Virus record (IMG/VR): IMGVR_UViG_3300011430_000011
Coordinates: 1 to 63,600 of that record
DNA: 63,600 bases
Direction: 5' to 3' (one strand)
DNA from: a virus
The position numbers and the translations under genes are program-made. Below, one piece after another: positions 19,946 through 29,540 of this stretch. The notes beneath the pieces are model-generated. The model was given only the letters and a program-made list of their open reading frames with translations. It ran no database searches and was not told the origin of the DNA. Position 1 is the stretch's first letter. Each line of letters opens with the position of its first letter.

Positions 19946-22747
19946 GTGGCGACTCGTCAAGCACACCTAAAGTTGCTCGCTCCGTACTTGATTGGAGAGC
20001 AGCCGAGGGAAAACGGAGAGTGGGATATGTTCTGTCCTACTCATGTGGATACCAGACGAAGTGCCTCATTGAACATCGAGTCTAGTGAGTGGGTCTGTTT
20101 CGGAGGGTGTATTGGAGGGTCAGTTGTAGAGCTGATACAGAAGAAGGATGAATGGGTACCTCCTCCGGGAACCGCAGGATGGAATGGAGCTAGTAGAGGG
20201 AAGCCACGAGGAAGGGTACAAGAGCTACCAAGCGAGGCCACGATGCAAGGGTGGACCCATTCTTTGCTGGGCAGCAGCGAAAGACTAGATTGGTTGATAG
20301 AGCAGCGGATGCTGATGACTGACACCATCGTTCAGTTCGGGATTGGGTGGGATAGAGACAAACGTCTCTACACCATTCCTGTACGTGATGTCTCAGGTGT
20401 GCTTGTGAACATAAGACTGTACGATCCTAACCCGAAGGATCTCAGACGTAAGATATGGGGATATACCGGACATAACGAGACTAGATTGTTTCCGGTTAGT
20501 TCACTGGATCACAACGAACTACTTTGGCTAGAGGGTGAGTGGGATACTCTATTAGCCATCCAGCTAGGCTACAATGCGATCACCAGAACGGGCGCTGCCA
20601 CATCTTGGCAGAATCAATGGAACCCTCTCTTCAAGGGTAAGAGAGTTTCTATCTGTCAAGATCGTGACACCGATGGAGTTAAAGGTGCTCGTAAAGTTCA
20701 GTACTCCATCTCTTCAATAGCCGCCGACGTAAGACAACTTGTGTTGCCTTACGATGTCGCACCGAAAGCTGGGAAGGACTTCACAGACTTCATACGTGAG
20801 CACGGCGAAAAGGAATTTGCAGAGCTATTCAATAAAACCTGGGAGCAGCAAGAGGAGAGCTTACTTCCTGTCTCAGAAGAACCGATCACAGTAATAGACA
20901 GCTTCGATGCTCGTAGAGTTGGCGAACAAGCGACTCTACTTGTCACGATTAAGGGTAAGAAAGAACCTGGTTACACATTGCCCCAACGTGTGCATCTATT
21001 CTGTGATCAGCTGGCAGGAGACAAATGTACGGCTTGCACTCTTAATGGAGCTGCTGGTGACGATGAATTCGATATTGATCCTAGTGATCCTATGGTGCTT
21101 GAGCTTGTAGACAGCTCGCATCAGCAAGTCACCGCAACAATAGCTAGAGCTTACGGTATTCCTGGAGGTAAGTGCAACAGACTCCATGTAGAAGCCACCG
21201 GGCATCAGGCAGTAGAGATACTTTTCGCTCGACCAAGCATTGACCACGCTCAGGGTTGGGATGTGAATCGCACCGGCTCAAACTACACCAACATCAGGAT
21301 TACATCAGTTGGTCGACACAACACGATGCCTAACACCACAGTCAGAGCTAAGGGCGCACTCTATCCTAGTCCTCGCTCTCAATCTAACGAGTGGTTGGCT
21401 CACGAGGTTGACCAGCAAGCCACGAGTGTTGATCACTTCGAGATAACTGATGACACTGTTAAGCTGATGAAGAGATTTCAACCAAAGAAGGGACAACGGC
21501 CACTCTCTAAGCTAGCAGAGATAGAACGTGAGCTAGCTAGACACGTCACTAAGATCTATGGTCGTCCTGAGATGCACGCTCTGATTGATCTTACCTTTCA
21601 TTCGGTCCTTAGTTGGCACTTCGGTGGAGAACTCGAACATAGGGGATGGCTTGAGTGTCTCGTCTTAGGAGATACTAGGACAGGGAAGTCAGCGGTGGCA
21701 TCTAAGTTGGTTCGTCACTTTGGAGTAGGTGAGGTTGTCGGCGGAGAATCAGCTTCGGTGGCAGGACTTCTTGGAGGCTTGCAGTCTTTCGGGCAAGGTA
21801 AAGAGTGGACTGTTACCTGGGGTGTGATGCCTCAGAATAATCGTAGGCTAGTTGTCATAGACGAAGCGAGTGGTCTTTCCAAGGACGAGATAGCCAAACT
21901 TTCTGACGCTCGCTCTAGTGGTGTGGTCAACATCAGGAAGATTCAGAGTGACGTTGCTGAGGCAATGACTCGGCTTCTCTGGTTGAGTAACCCTCGCGAC
22001 GCCAAGATGGCAGACTTCACCTACGGAATTCAGGCCATCTTCGAACTAATCGGAAAGAATGAAGATATAGCTCGCTTCGATCTGGTGATGTGTGTATCAG
22101 TAGCCGACGTGCCTGCCGAGAAAATGAACCGTCCTGATGAACCAGGTGAGCTGCTCTATACCTCAGAAGCCTGCAATACTCTTGTCAGGTGGGTATGGAC
22201 TAGAGGACCTGATAAAGTTATCTGGGCACCTGGTGCTGAGGATGCAATCTACAAGGCTGCTCTCGAGATGGGGAAGCGCTATGTAGAGGAACCTCCGCTT
22301 GTTCAGCCAGCTAATGTAAGAATGAAGATAGGTCGCCTGGCGATCGCACTGGCAGCGCGCTTGTTCTCAACTGATAAGACCTACGAGAATGTATTGGTCA
22401 AGCCAGAGCATGTCATAGACGCTGTGGCATTCATGGACAAGATCTACGGTATGAAAGCGATGGGATATTCTGAGCGTAGCAAAGAAATAATAGGTGACAG
22501 AGAGCTCGCTAAGAAGAACTATGGTGACGTCAAGATCTATCTACACAGTAAACCAGGACTAGCCAAATTCTTGAAGGTAACTGGCTCGTTCAGGAGACAG
22601 GACATTGAAGAAGTCCTTAACATAGACAGAGCCTCGGCCAATGGAGTTGTGAACAAGCTCCTGAACTCGAGGATGGTCAGAAAGGCAGGGGCAGACATCA
22701 AAGTTGAACCTACGCTCCATGAACTACTTCGTACATTCCGCGGATAA
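19946..22747 (+). CDS. primase-helicase: CHC2/TOPRIM primase fused to MCM-like AAA+
   Basis: 933 residues from GTG 19946. A CHC2-type zinc finger (C30, H33, C51, C55) is followed by a TOPRIM domain (LEGEWD about 196, DRDTDG about 240). The middle (about 300-450) has four Cys (LFC, DKC, TAC, GGKC) in a strand-rich stretch. The motor has Walker A GDTRTGKS (about 575), Walker B VVIDEAS (about 637), a sensor-1 LSNPR (about 683) and DIARFDLVM (about 706). Together these match MCM helicases, not DnaB/gp4. A helical winged-helix-like end follows (about 860-925). Unwinds and primes the phage genome; the fusion is the most unusual replication protein here. Confidence 0.85.
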   Translation: MATRQAHLKLLAPYLIGEQPRENGEWDMFCPTHVDTRRSASLNIESSEWVCFGGCIGGSVVELIQKKDEWVPPPGTAGWNGASRGKPRGRVQELPSEATMQGWTHSLLGSSERLDWLIEQRMLMTDTIVQFGIGWDRDKRLYTIPVRDVSGVLVNIRLYDPNPKDLRRKIWGYTGHNETRLFPVSSLDHNELLWLEGEWDTLLAIQLGYNAITRTGAATSWQNQWNPLFKGKRVSICQDRDTDGVKGARKVQYSISSIAADVRQLVLPYDVAPKAGKDFTDFIREHGEKEFAELFNKTWEQQEESLLPVSEEPITVIDSFDARRVGEQATLLVTIKGKKEPGYTLPQRVHLFCDQLAGDKCTACTLNGAAGDDEFDIDPSDPMVLELVDSSHQQVTATIARAYGIPGGKCNRLHVEATGHQAVEILFARPSIDHAQGWDVNRTGSNYTNIRITSVGRHNTMPNTTVRAKGALYPSPRSQSNEWLAHEVDQQATSVDHFEITDDTVKLMKRFQPKKGQRPLSKLAEIERELARHVTKIYGRPEMHALIDLTFHSVLSWHFGGELEHRGWLECLVLGDTRTGKSAVASKLVRHFGVGEVVGGESASVAGLLGGLQSFGQGKEWTVTWGVMPQNNRRLVVIDEASGLSKDEIAKLSDARSSGVVNIRKIQSDVAEAMTRLLWLSNPRDAKMADFTYGIQAIFELIGKNEDIARFDLVMCVSVADVPAEKMNRPDEPGELLYTSEACNTLVRWVWTRGPDKVIWAPGAEDAIYKAALEMGKRYVEEPPLVQPANVRMKIGRLAIALAARLFSTDKTYENVLVKPEHVIDAVAFMDKIYGMKAMGYSERSKEIIGDRELAKKNYGDVKIYLHSKPGLAKFLKVTGSFRRQDIEEVLNIDRASANGVVNKLLNSRMVRKAGADIKVEPTLHELLRTFRG

Positions 22748-22756
22748 GGGAGCAAA

Positions 22757-22978
22757 ATGAAAGTCAAAGATCTCGTCAAGCTGTTGAAGGAGAAAGATCA
22801 AAACGCACTTGTGATGCTAGATGCAGGAGGCAGTGTTCAGCATTCTCACTACAGACCAGTTGGCGGTCTTGGAACTTGGAGCAAAGAGACTCCAGACATC
22901 ATCTTCATCATGACTAACGAAAAAACTCCTCACGTATCAGGAGCGCTCCTCGAAGCTGGTTGGAGACCACCAAAATGA
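22757..22978 (+). CDS. hypothetical protein (73 aa)
   Basis: MKVKDLVKLLKEKDQNALVM..., the start common to small phage proteins with a helix then strand (ALVMLDAGG). AAGGGAGCAAA precedes. Overlaps the next ATG. Function unknown. Confidence 0.7.
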   Translation: MKVKDLVKLLKEKDQNALVMLDAGGSVQHSHYRPVGGLGTWSKETPDIIFIMTNEKTPHVSGALLEAGWRPPK

Positions 22979-23250
22979 TTGGGGCCAAGGAAATAGAAAC
23001 TGCGGAGAGGCTCCTGAGGATAGTCGTCGGCGACGGCATGGATGTGCAGGGACAGTTCAAGCACTACAGAGTGGACCGAATTGCGTACGACAAGTTCCAC
23101 CAAGAGATGATGTCGATTGTTATCAGGAGGGCTCAGCAAACCAGAGTACCAGTTCACGGAGAACTGGTACCTATTCTCAATACCATCATCGCCCATCACT
23201 TCTTGGTTGGTGTAGTCTGCGGCATACAAGAGAGCAAGGTACATCTATGA
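22975..23250 (+). CDS. hypothetical helical protein (91 aa)
   Basis: MIGAKEIETAERLLRIVVGD..., helix rich (DKFHQEMMSIVIRRAQQTRV; LNTIIAHHFLVGVVCGIQE). ATGA overlap upstream and overlap with the next ATG. No family recognised. Confidence 0.65.
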   Translation: MIGAKEIETAERLLRIVVGDGMDVQGQFKHYRVDRIAYDKFHQEMMSIVIRRAQQTRVPVHGELVPILNTIIAHHFLVGVVCGIQESKVHL

Positions 23251-24077
23251 GCAAGGTAGCGATACTCGGTGCAGGACCTTCAGGACTGCTCGCTGCCTAC
23301 GCGGTTGAACGATCGGGTCACGAGCCTGTCATCATCAGCAATGGTCATGGAGCTACTGTCGACAGAAGTATGTTCCTGATGGATAAGATTCCTGGTCTCA
23401 ACTCTCACAACGAGGATTTCGCTCTCGAGGTTGAAGTCAGAGGTACTGCCGAGGGGTACGCACGTCGTGTCTACCGAGACCCTACTGCTCCTGTCTCATT
23501 AGATACCTTTGCCGCTGGGAGTTACATAGTCTGGGGACTACAGGAGACGTACGCAAAGCTCTGGAATATGTACGGAAGTTCTGCTGAGAGACGTAGTGTT
23601 ACTCCCTACGACATCGCAGAGCTTCTCAGTAACTACGAACTTGTGATAAGCACTCTCTACTCACCAGAATTGTGCATCGATGCAGATCATAAGTTCGATA
23701 AGGTAGACACATTCATCGCTCAGCAAGTTGTAACTGAAGAGCCAGACCGCATCTCAACGATGATTTACAACGGCTCTGATGAATGGCAAGAAGGGGTAGC
23801 ACAAACTGCAATCTGGAACTGGTATCGATACTCAGCAATACGGGGTGTAGAAACTTGGGAGTACACACATCTAATTCCTGGGCAGATGAGTATCGGAAAG
23901 AAGCCCATCAGCAACACCTGCGACTGCTGGCAGAGAGCTCCTTCATCTTTTGATAGACCGCAGCAGTTGCACAGAGTTGGCCGATTTGCAAAATGGGAGC
24001 GTGGTGTGATGAACCATCATGCATTCCAGGATACAGTGGCAATCCTCTCAACAGAAGGGATGGGTAGATCAGTATGA
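23247..24077 (+). CDS. FAD-dependent oxidoreductase-like protein
   Basis: 276 residues. The N-terminus VAILGAGPSGLLAAYAVERS is a canonical FAD/NAD Rossmann motif (G-x-G-x-x-G then an acidic/His switch). The rest is shorter than typical oxidoreductases and has a Tyr/Trp-rich end with CDCWQR. It is the first of the nucleotide-metabolism set, so it may act on a nucleotide or flavin, possibly partnering ThyX (30109), which needs FAD. Substrate unknown. Confidence 0.7.
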   Translation: MSKVAILGAGPSGLLAAYAVERSGHEPVIISNGHGATVDRSMFLMDKIPGLNSHNEDFALEVEVRGTAEGYARRVYRDPTAPVSLDTFAAGSYIVWGLQETYAKLWNMYGSSAERRSVTPYDIAELLSNYELVISTLYSPELCIDADHKFDKVDTFIAQQVVTEEPDRISTMIYNGSDEWQEGVAQTAIWNWYRYSAIRGVETWEYTHLIPGQMSIGKKPISNTCDCWQRAPSSFDRPQQLHRVGRFAKWERGVMNHHAFQDTVAILSTEGMGRSV

Positions 24078-24631
24078 GTCCTATGCCCGGATCATTCAGC
24101 GCCTATCTGGCAGCACCCATCTTCGACCAGCATCAACTGGCTGTTGTCGATAGGTTGTACCAAGAGTTACAACTCAGGGACTTCAATGTGTTCAGTCCGT
24201 ATCACGCCAGCCAAGATATCTTCAGAGGTCGTCCTCCGTCAGAATGTACAGCAGAAGAAAGAGCTCTAGTCATTCAAGGGAATATCTCTAACCTGCACTG
24301 CTGGCTGCTGCTTGCATGGGTGGGTGGATATGAAGCAGGCTTCACTGACCCAGGGGTAATATGGGAGATGGGCTATGCAGCCGCACTCAGCGGCGCACCA
24401 GCCGCTTGGAACAACTCTCCCCTCCGACCGCTTACCCTGGCTTACATCGATGAGTCTGACAAGCGACAGAGCATGAATCTGATGCTGTCTGCGACAGTCG
24501 ATGTGGTAGTGAAGGGGATTGCTGATCTTAGAATTGCTCTTCAACTTGCCCGTCTTTGTAAGTACGAAGCTCTAAGGGAGAGATACCATCCGAGAAAAGT
24601 TCTCGGGGGCGAAATGGAGCCAGTTGTATGA
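24074..24631 (+). CDS. nucleoside 2-deoxyribosyltransferase-like protein
   Basis: 185 residues. The N-terminus FSAYLAAPIFDQHQLAVVDR (strand plus acid loop) and GVIWEMGYAAALSGAP (the Glu of the GxxxExGxA motif) match the nucleoside deoxyribosyltransferase fold. Family enzymes swap bases on deoxyribonucleosides or cleave them. Next to MazG-like and HD enzymes it probably edits the dNTP pool. Coupled to neighbours by overlaps. Confidence 0.7.
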   Translation: MSPMPGSFSAYLAAPIFDQHQLAVVDRLYQELQLRDFNVFSPYHASQDIFRGRPPSECTAEERALVIQGNISNLHCWLLLAWVGGYEAGFTDPGVIWEMGYAAALSGAPAAWNNSPLRPLTLAYIDESDKRQSMNLMLSATVDVVVKGIADLRIALQLARLCKYEALRERYHPRKVLGGEMEPVV

Positions 24632-24999
24632 ACGAGGGCATTGACATCGAGATTGACGTTCTTTGCGCTCAGGCATATACGAGATCTGAACGAAACGGTT
24701 TCTGGAAACAATTTCCTGATCGCTTCCAAGACGAGCGTGCATGGATTGGAGAGAAGATAGCACTTGCCCACACAGAGCTCAGTGAGGCAATCGATGCTTC
24801 TCGTAAGACTGGAGATGATGCTGCCAGGTACACCTTCATTCTCAAAGAGCTTGGTGACACGATCTGGCGATGTCTCGATATGGCCTACGTCATTCACCAG
24901 TTCAACAATCTTCCGGTTGAGGTCACACTCGGAAAGTTGATGAAGGAACAAGCCGAGAATATGCCCAATCGCGGAGTTCTACACGGAAAGCGGTGGTGA
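24628..24999 (+). CDS. MazG-like nucleotide pyrophosphohydrolase
   Basis: 123 residues. EKIALAHTELSEAIDASRKT (the E-x-x-E metal site, about residues 45-60) and KELGDTIWRCLDMAYV (E-x-x-D) match the all-alpha NTP pyrophosphatase superfamily. Probably hydrolyses unwanted (d)NTPs to monophosphates during phage growth. Ends one base before the next ATG. Confidence 0.75.
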   Translation: MNEGIDIEIDVLCAQAYTRSERNGFWKQFPDRFQDERAWIGEKIALAHTELSEAIDASRKTGDDAARYTFILKELGDTIWRCLDMAYVIHQFNNLPVEVTLGKLMKEQAENMPNRGVLHGKRW

Positions 25000-25000
25000 G

Positions 25001-25705
25001 ATGAACCTGTTTGAAGCACTTAACGGGAATGTGCGAAGGCTTCGGCACATCAACAGGTACTCAAGCTATCCGTGTATCAAGCCGGAGTCTGTGGCAGAGC
25101 ACTCTTTTCAAGTTGCCTTCATCTCTTTCCTAATAGGGGAAGATCTGTCTCTTGCTCACAACGAGGACATCAACTTCGCCGTACTTCTAGGCAAAGCTCT
25201 GATGCACGACGTTAGCGAATGTATGTCCGGAGATATCATTCGTACTTACAAGTACAGCTCTGAAGAGATGCGCCTCCAGTGTGAGGCAGCAGACGAGCAG
25301 AATATGGGCATTCTCATGGAAGATTTCCACAACATTGGACCATCTGTATATCACGAATGGAAGCACGCCAAGTCTGCAAACATTGAGGGCGATATTGTCC
25401 GTTTTGCAGATCTTGTAGCGGTCGTAATCTACTGCGCTGAGGAGTGGCATCTCGGCAACCGACAGCTTGATGCAACTCTCGAGCGGTGCTACCGCAACAG
25501 CATCCACCAGTATCACAATCATCCTCTCTTTGAGAAGTACGCCGATCAGATGTTTCCGAGCAGGAGTTTGTTGGCTTGGCGAGAGGCATACCGTCTTGAT
25601 ACGACCTACGGGAACGAGCACGATGTGCATCTAGGTGTGCCAGCAAGAGATCTGGCTCTTCGCATGAAAGGTATGATGGATCCTCACTCTGAAGGTCCAA
25701 CATGA
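25001..25705 (+). CDS. HD-domain 5'-deoxynucleotidase-like protein (YfbR/DatZ type)
   Basis: 234 residues. LRHINRYSSYPCIKPESVAEHSFQVAFI-type N-terminus (the HIN motif and AEHS), then ALMHDVSECMSGDI as the HD pair, and DIVRFADLVAVVIYCAEEW with the last metal-binding Asp. Same superfamily as the dNMP phosphatase YfbR and the phage dATP hydrolase DatZ. Which substrate applies cannot be told from sequence. With the MazG-like gene it forms a pool-cleaning pair. Confidence 0.75.
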   Translation: MNLFEALNGNVRRLRHINRYSSYPCIKPESVAEHSFQVAFISFLIGEDLSLAHNEDINFAVLLGKALMHDVSECMSGDIIRTYKYSSEEMRLQCEAADEQNMGILMEDFHNIGPSVYHEWKHAKSANIEGDIVRFADLVAVVIYCAEEWHLGNRQLDATLERCYRNSIHQYHNHPLFEKYADQMFPSRSLLAWREAYRLDTTYGNEHDVHLGVPARDLALRMKGMMDPHSEGPT

Positions 25706-26130
25706 ACGTCGATCAGATAGCCAGACACATTACCACACTATTGCAAGATGAGTTGGCCCTCGATATTGATGAGGGGGATCGTGAACACCTTGAGATGATG
25801 CTTGAGGCATTTCTTCTGTACAAACAGAAAAACGCAAAGTACAAGAACTTGTGGAAAGTTGGAGGTTGGTGGGACTCAGCGCATCACATTCGTCATAAAG
25901 GTCTGCGAATTGGTGGTCTGCTTGAGGGTTTCAAAGAAGATCACAATCCAAGTGAACGAATTGAAGATGCTCTTGATCTTATCAACTACTGTCTCTTCTT
26001 CGTGCGTAACGTAAGGGCTATGCTCAGGGGTGAGCAGGGTTCAGGTCGTAAAGTGACCGGACGTGCAATGAGAAACATTAGTGAAGGCGAGGTATTCGAT
26101 GTGCTTCAAGACATAAGGATCATCGAGTAA
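25702..26130 (+). CDS. DUF1599-like protein
   Basis: 142 residues. LLYKQKNAKYKNLWKVGG then HIRHKGLRIGGLLEG and IEDALDLINYCLFFVRNV match the order of the nucleotide-modification-associated DUF1599 proteins (KxxxY-W, K-RI, D-NY). These were linked to modified bases in phages. Placement between an HD enzyme and the DNA polymerase fits a pool or base modification role; inferred only. Confidence 0.5.
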   Translation: MNVDQIARHITTLLQDELALDIDEGDREHLEMMLEAFLLYKQKNAKYKNLWKVGGWWDSAHHIRHKGLRIGGLLEGFKEDHNPSERIEDALDLINYCLFFVRNVRAMLRGEQGSGRKVTGRAMRNISEGEVFDVLQDIRIIE

Positions 26131-29100
26131 TGGCAGGACATGGCGATCGTCTAGAGAAGTCTGACTTTCATCTAAAGAGTAGAAGGGAACCAGACTGCGA
26201 TCACGACGACCAGCCTGCGTGGATTCGTAAGCGCAAGAAAAGCCGGAGACTTCCAGCTATCTCTCGTCCTATGCGCTTTCAGTCTCTGCACCATCATTCG
26301 ACATACTCACCGCTAGACGGATACCAGATGCCTCAGGCGCACGCTCGGCGTGCAGCCGAGCTGAACATGACACACATCGCAATGACTGAGCACGGGAATG
26401 TATCCTCTCACGTTCCACTCGAGAATTCCTGTACCAAACCGAAGGACAAGTTCGGCAATCCCAATCCAGCCTACGGTATGAAGCCGATCTTCGGAGTCGA
26501 GCTCTATTGTGGATACATTGACGAGGAGCGCCGAACTCAGAAGAAGAATCATCTGACTGTGTTAGCTCAAACCCAAGAAGGTTACTCTAACCTTCTCAAA
26601 CTGGTAGGAGAGACCTATGGAAAAGGATTCTACTACGAACCAACAGCATCAGGACCAATGCTCACCAAACACCGTGACGGACTTATCGTCTTATCGGGCT
26701 GTCAAGGAAGCCTCCTGTTCACCAGTGCCGTCGGAGGTAAACACATCGATATTGATGCTGCTTCCTACAAGCGGGCTCGAGCCGTGGCCAGTCATTTCAA
26801 GCGGAGCTTCGGAGACAACTACTTCATCGAAGTGCAAGCCTTCCCTGAGCTTGAAGCCACGTGTCAAGCGAATCCTCTACTTGCTCAAATCGCCACCGAA
26901 CTAAATATCCCTCTGGTTGCAACACTAGACTGTCATTACACACTTCCTGAGGAGTCTGAGATTCAGCAGGTTCTTCACAACATTCGTGGTGCACACAAGC
27001 AGACACTTGAGGAGCAAGCTCGTTCATGGGGATATACAGCCGAACTCTGCCCTCCTATGACCGATGCTGCTCTGCTCCGCAAGTTGATTGCAACAGGGAT
27101 ATCTAGAGACCAGGCAATAAGAGCGATCACGATCACCGAGGAGATAGCTCAGAGTTGTGATGTTAGGATACCTCAGTTACCGATGCTGAAATTCGAGCTA
27201 CCCTCTGGCTATCTTGATGTCAACCAGCTCTGGAGAGATTGGCTCCGACGCGGTTGGGAAAAAAGGGGAATTAATCGAATGCCCCCTGCGGAACGGGAGC
27301 AGTATCGTCAACGGATGATGCGCGAAGTTAGAGTCATCGAGGAGAAAGAATTCGTCGATTACTTCCTGATTGTCGCCGACGTCGTTCAGTGGGTCAAGAG
27401 CCAAGACGTTACTGTCGGACCAGCTCGGGGTTCAGCTGCTGGAAGCCTAGTGTGTTGGCTGCTCGAGATTACTGAGGTCAACCCAATCAGATATCCAAAC
27501 TTGATCTTCGAGCGCTTCATTGATGAGTCTAGGGCCGACCTACCCGACATTGACTTGGACTTTCCAAGTTGGTTTAGGAACTCTATGACCGACTGGTTGG
27601 CAGCAAAGTACGGACGAGATTGTGTGAACAACATAGGAACCTTCACCACTTGGAAGGCTCCTGCTGCCCTCGATGATGCTGCGCGGGTGCACAAGATTCC
27701 AAAGTGGGAAGTTGAGAAGGTTAAGGACGTTCTTATCGAACGTTCTTCAGGAGACCTTCGTGCTAGTGCTACAATCGAGGATACGGTTGACCAGTTCGAA
27801 GTGGCCCGAGATGTATTCGAACGCAATCCCGGTCTCGGTGTAGCGATGGAACTAGAGGGTAACGTCAAGGGCTTCGGTGTTCACGCAGCAGGCATCGTCA
27901 TCAGCGCTGGCCCGGTCACAGATGTGTGCGCGGTGTACGAGCGAACTGTCAAAGATCAGGTGTACAAAGTCGTGTCGCTCGACAAGTATTCGGCTGAAGA
28001 CAAGAATCTTCTGAAGATTGACTTGCTAGGACTAGCAAATATGTCGTTCATCGACGAGCTAAGAAAGGACATAGGATGGTCACTACACGATCTCTACGAC
28101 TACATTTACCATCACGATGACGACCCAATCGTCATTGATGCATTCAGAAGAAATGATGTCGTTGGCGTCTTCCAGTTTGATGGTAGAGCTTGCAGGTATG
28201 TCTGTGGAGCTTTGGCTCCTGACACCTTTGCAGAAATCTGTGACATTACTGCCCTGGCAAGACCGGGTCCTCTTCATAACGGGGCAGCTAACGAATACAT
28301 CGAGATCAAGCGTGGAAATAAACAACCTGAGGCACAGCACCCCGCTCTGGCTGAGATCACCAAGGACACCTATTATCAGATCGTCTATCAAGAGCAGATT
28401 CTTCGCATCGTTGTCGAGATCGGGCAGTTCGACTGGACGCATGCTGCCGAGATCAGACGCATCATCTCTCGCAAGCATGGAGAGCAGGCCTTCAACCGTA
28501 GACGAGATGATTTTCTACGCGGAGCTTCTACGCTTCACAAGCGATCAGATCACCCTGAGATGGATCCAGAAACTGCCGCCGCCATTTGGGGAGATTGCAT
28601 AACGGCTGGAGCGTATGCGTTCAACGCGAGTCATTCATATTCTTACGGTACCATCGGTTTCTGGGCGCAACGCTTCAAGCAGTACGATCCTGAGCGTTAC
28701 TTTGCTCGAGGTCTCAAATGGATGACAAAAAAGAAGCACACTGATTTGATCCGCGATGCTGTGCGCGGTAACGGACCACGTAGGAAGCTAAAGGTCTTAC
28801 CACCAGAAGCCGGTAAGAGTACCACCACCTGGCGCGTAGAAGACAAGAATACTGTCCGCGCAGGGTACAAGCAGGCTGATGGTATCGCTGAGAAGATCGG
28901 TGGTTTGATTGAGGATTACGAGATTGAGCATTCAATCTCTTCCTGGGACGACCTCCTCAACATCAAAGGTATCGGGCCAAAGACAGTAGACAAGATCAAA
29001 GCTCTTGGCGAAAGCGAGGACCCCTTCGGTGCTCTCTGGATTGACAGAGCAATCGCTGAAGTCAAGAGGTCAATAGACTTTGGTGAACTAGGTGACATCC

Positions 29101-29507
29101 CGAAGCCCACACACACTTCGGTCGATATCCCTTACGCCAAAGGCAAAGATGAAGCGGTGGTATGGCTCGGTGTCGTGCACACCCGAAACGTCAGAGACTT
29201 GTTCGAGTATAATCGTGCTAAGGGAACTGATCTAATCCATGACGAGGAAACTGGAGATTGGTTCTTTCCGGATGGCAAGAAGATTGACCAGCCAGAGTTG
29301 AATGAATGGATGGTCATGGTCGGTGATGATGAACACGACCAGATGGGCCTTCGGGTTGACCGTTACAAGTACCCGAAGTATCGGGACAGACTATGGTCAA
29401 TGCAACCTGGCAGGGATCTACTTCTTGTACAGGGAGTAAAGCCGGGATTCATCAGCACTCGTCAGATTTGGGTACACAATCTCTGGGTGATTGATCCGGA
29501 ATGCTGA
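26130..29507 (+). CDS. dnaE: DnaE-like DNA polymerase III alpha subunit
   Basis: 1125 residues. PHP domain starts FQSLHHHSTYSPLDG (about 54). Family C palm motifs GPARGSAAGSLVCWLL (about 429-444) and PDIDLDF (about 472) carry catalytic acids; the finger segment AYAFNASHSYSYGTIGFWAQ matches the YxFNxSHA motif. A helix-hairpin-helix LLNIKGIGPKTVDKI (about 942-956) precedes the C-terminal OB part. It replicates the phage genome. Phages with their own DnaE exist among actinophages. ATG overlaps the preceding stop. Confidence 0.95.
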   Translation: MAGHGDRLEKSDFHLKSRREPDCDHDDQPAWIRKRKKSRRLPAISRPMRFQSLHHHSTYSPLDGYQMPQAHARRAAELNMTHIAMTEHGNVSSHVPLENSCTKPKDKFGNPNPAYGMKPIFGVELYCGYIDEERRTQKKNHLTVLAQTQEGYSNLLKLVGETYGKGFYYEPTASGPMLTKHRDGLIVLSGCQGSLLFTSAVGGKHIDIDAASYKRARAVASHFKRSFGDNYFIEVQAFPELEATCQANPLLAQIATELNIPLVATLDCHYTLPEESEIQQVLHNIRGAHKQTLEEQARSWGYTAELCPPMTDAALLRKLIATGISRDQAIRAITITEEIAQSCDVRIPQLPMLKFELPSGYLDVNQLWRDWLRRGWEKRGINRMPPAEREQYRQRMMREVRVIEEKEFVDYFLIVADVVQWVKSQDVTVGPARGSAAGSLVCWLLEITEVNPIRYPNLIFERFIDESRADLPDIDLDFPSWFRNSMTDWLAAKYGRDCVNNIGTFTTWKAPAALDDAARVHKIPKWEVEKVKDVLIERSSGDLRASATIEDTVDQFEVARDVFERNPGLGVAMELEGNVKGFGVHAAGIVISAGPVTDVCAVYERTVKDQVYKVVSLDKYSAEDKNLLKIDLLGLANMSFIDELRKDIGWSLHDLYDYIYHHDDDPIVIDAFRRNDVVGVFQFDGRACRYVCGALAPDTFAEICDITALARPGPLHNGAANEYIEIKRGNKQPEAQHPALAEITKDTYYQIVYQEQILRIVVEIGQFDWTHAAEIRRIISRKHGEQAFNRRRDDFLRGASTLHKRSDHPEMDPETAAAIWGDCITAGAYAFNASHSYSYGTIGFWAQRFKQYDPERYFARGLKWMTKKKHTDLIRDAVRGNGPRRKLKVLPPEAGKSTTTWRVEDKNTVRAGYKQADGIAEKIGGLIEDYEIEHSISSWDDLLNIKGIGPKTVDKIKALGESEDPFGALWIDRAIAEVKRSIDFGELGDIPKPTHTSVDIPYAKGKDEAVVWLGVVHTRNVRDLFEYNRAKGTDLIHDEETGDWFFPDGKKIDQPELNEWMVMVGDDEHDQMGLRVDRYKYPKYRDRLWSMQPGRDLLLVQGVKPGFISTRQIWVHNLWVIDPEC

Positions 29508-29540
29508 CCGTAGCTGTCGAACTGCACGGATTGGAGGGCA

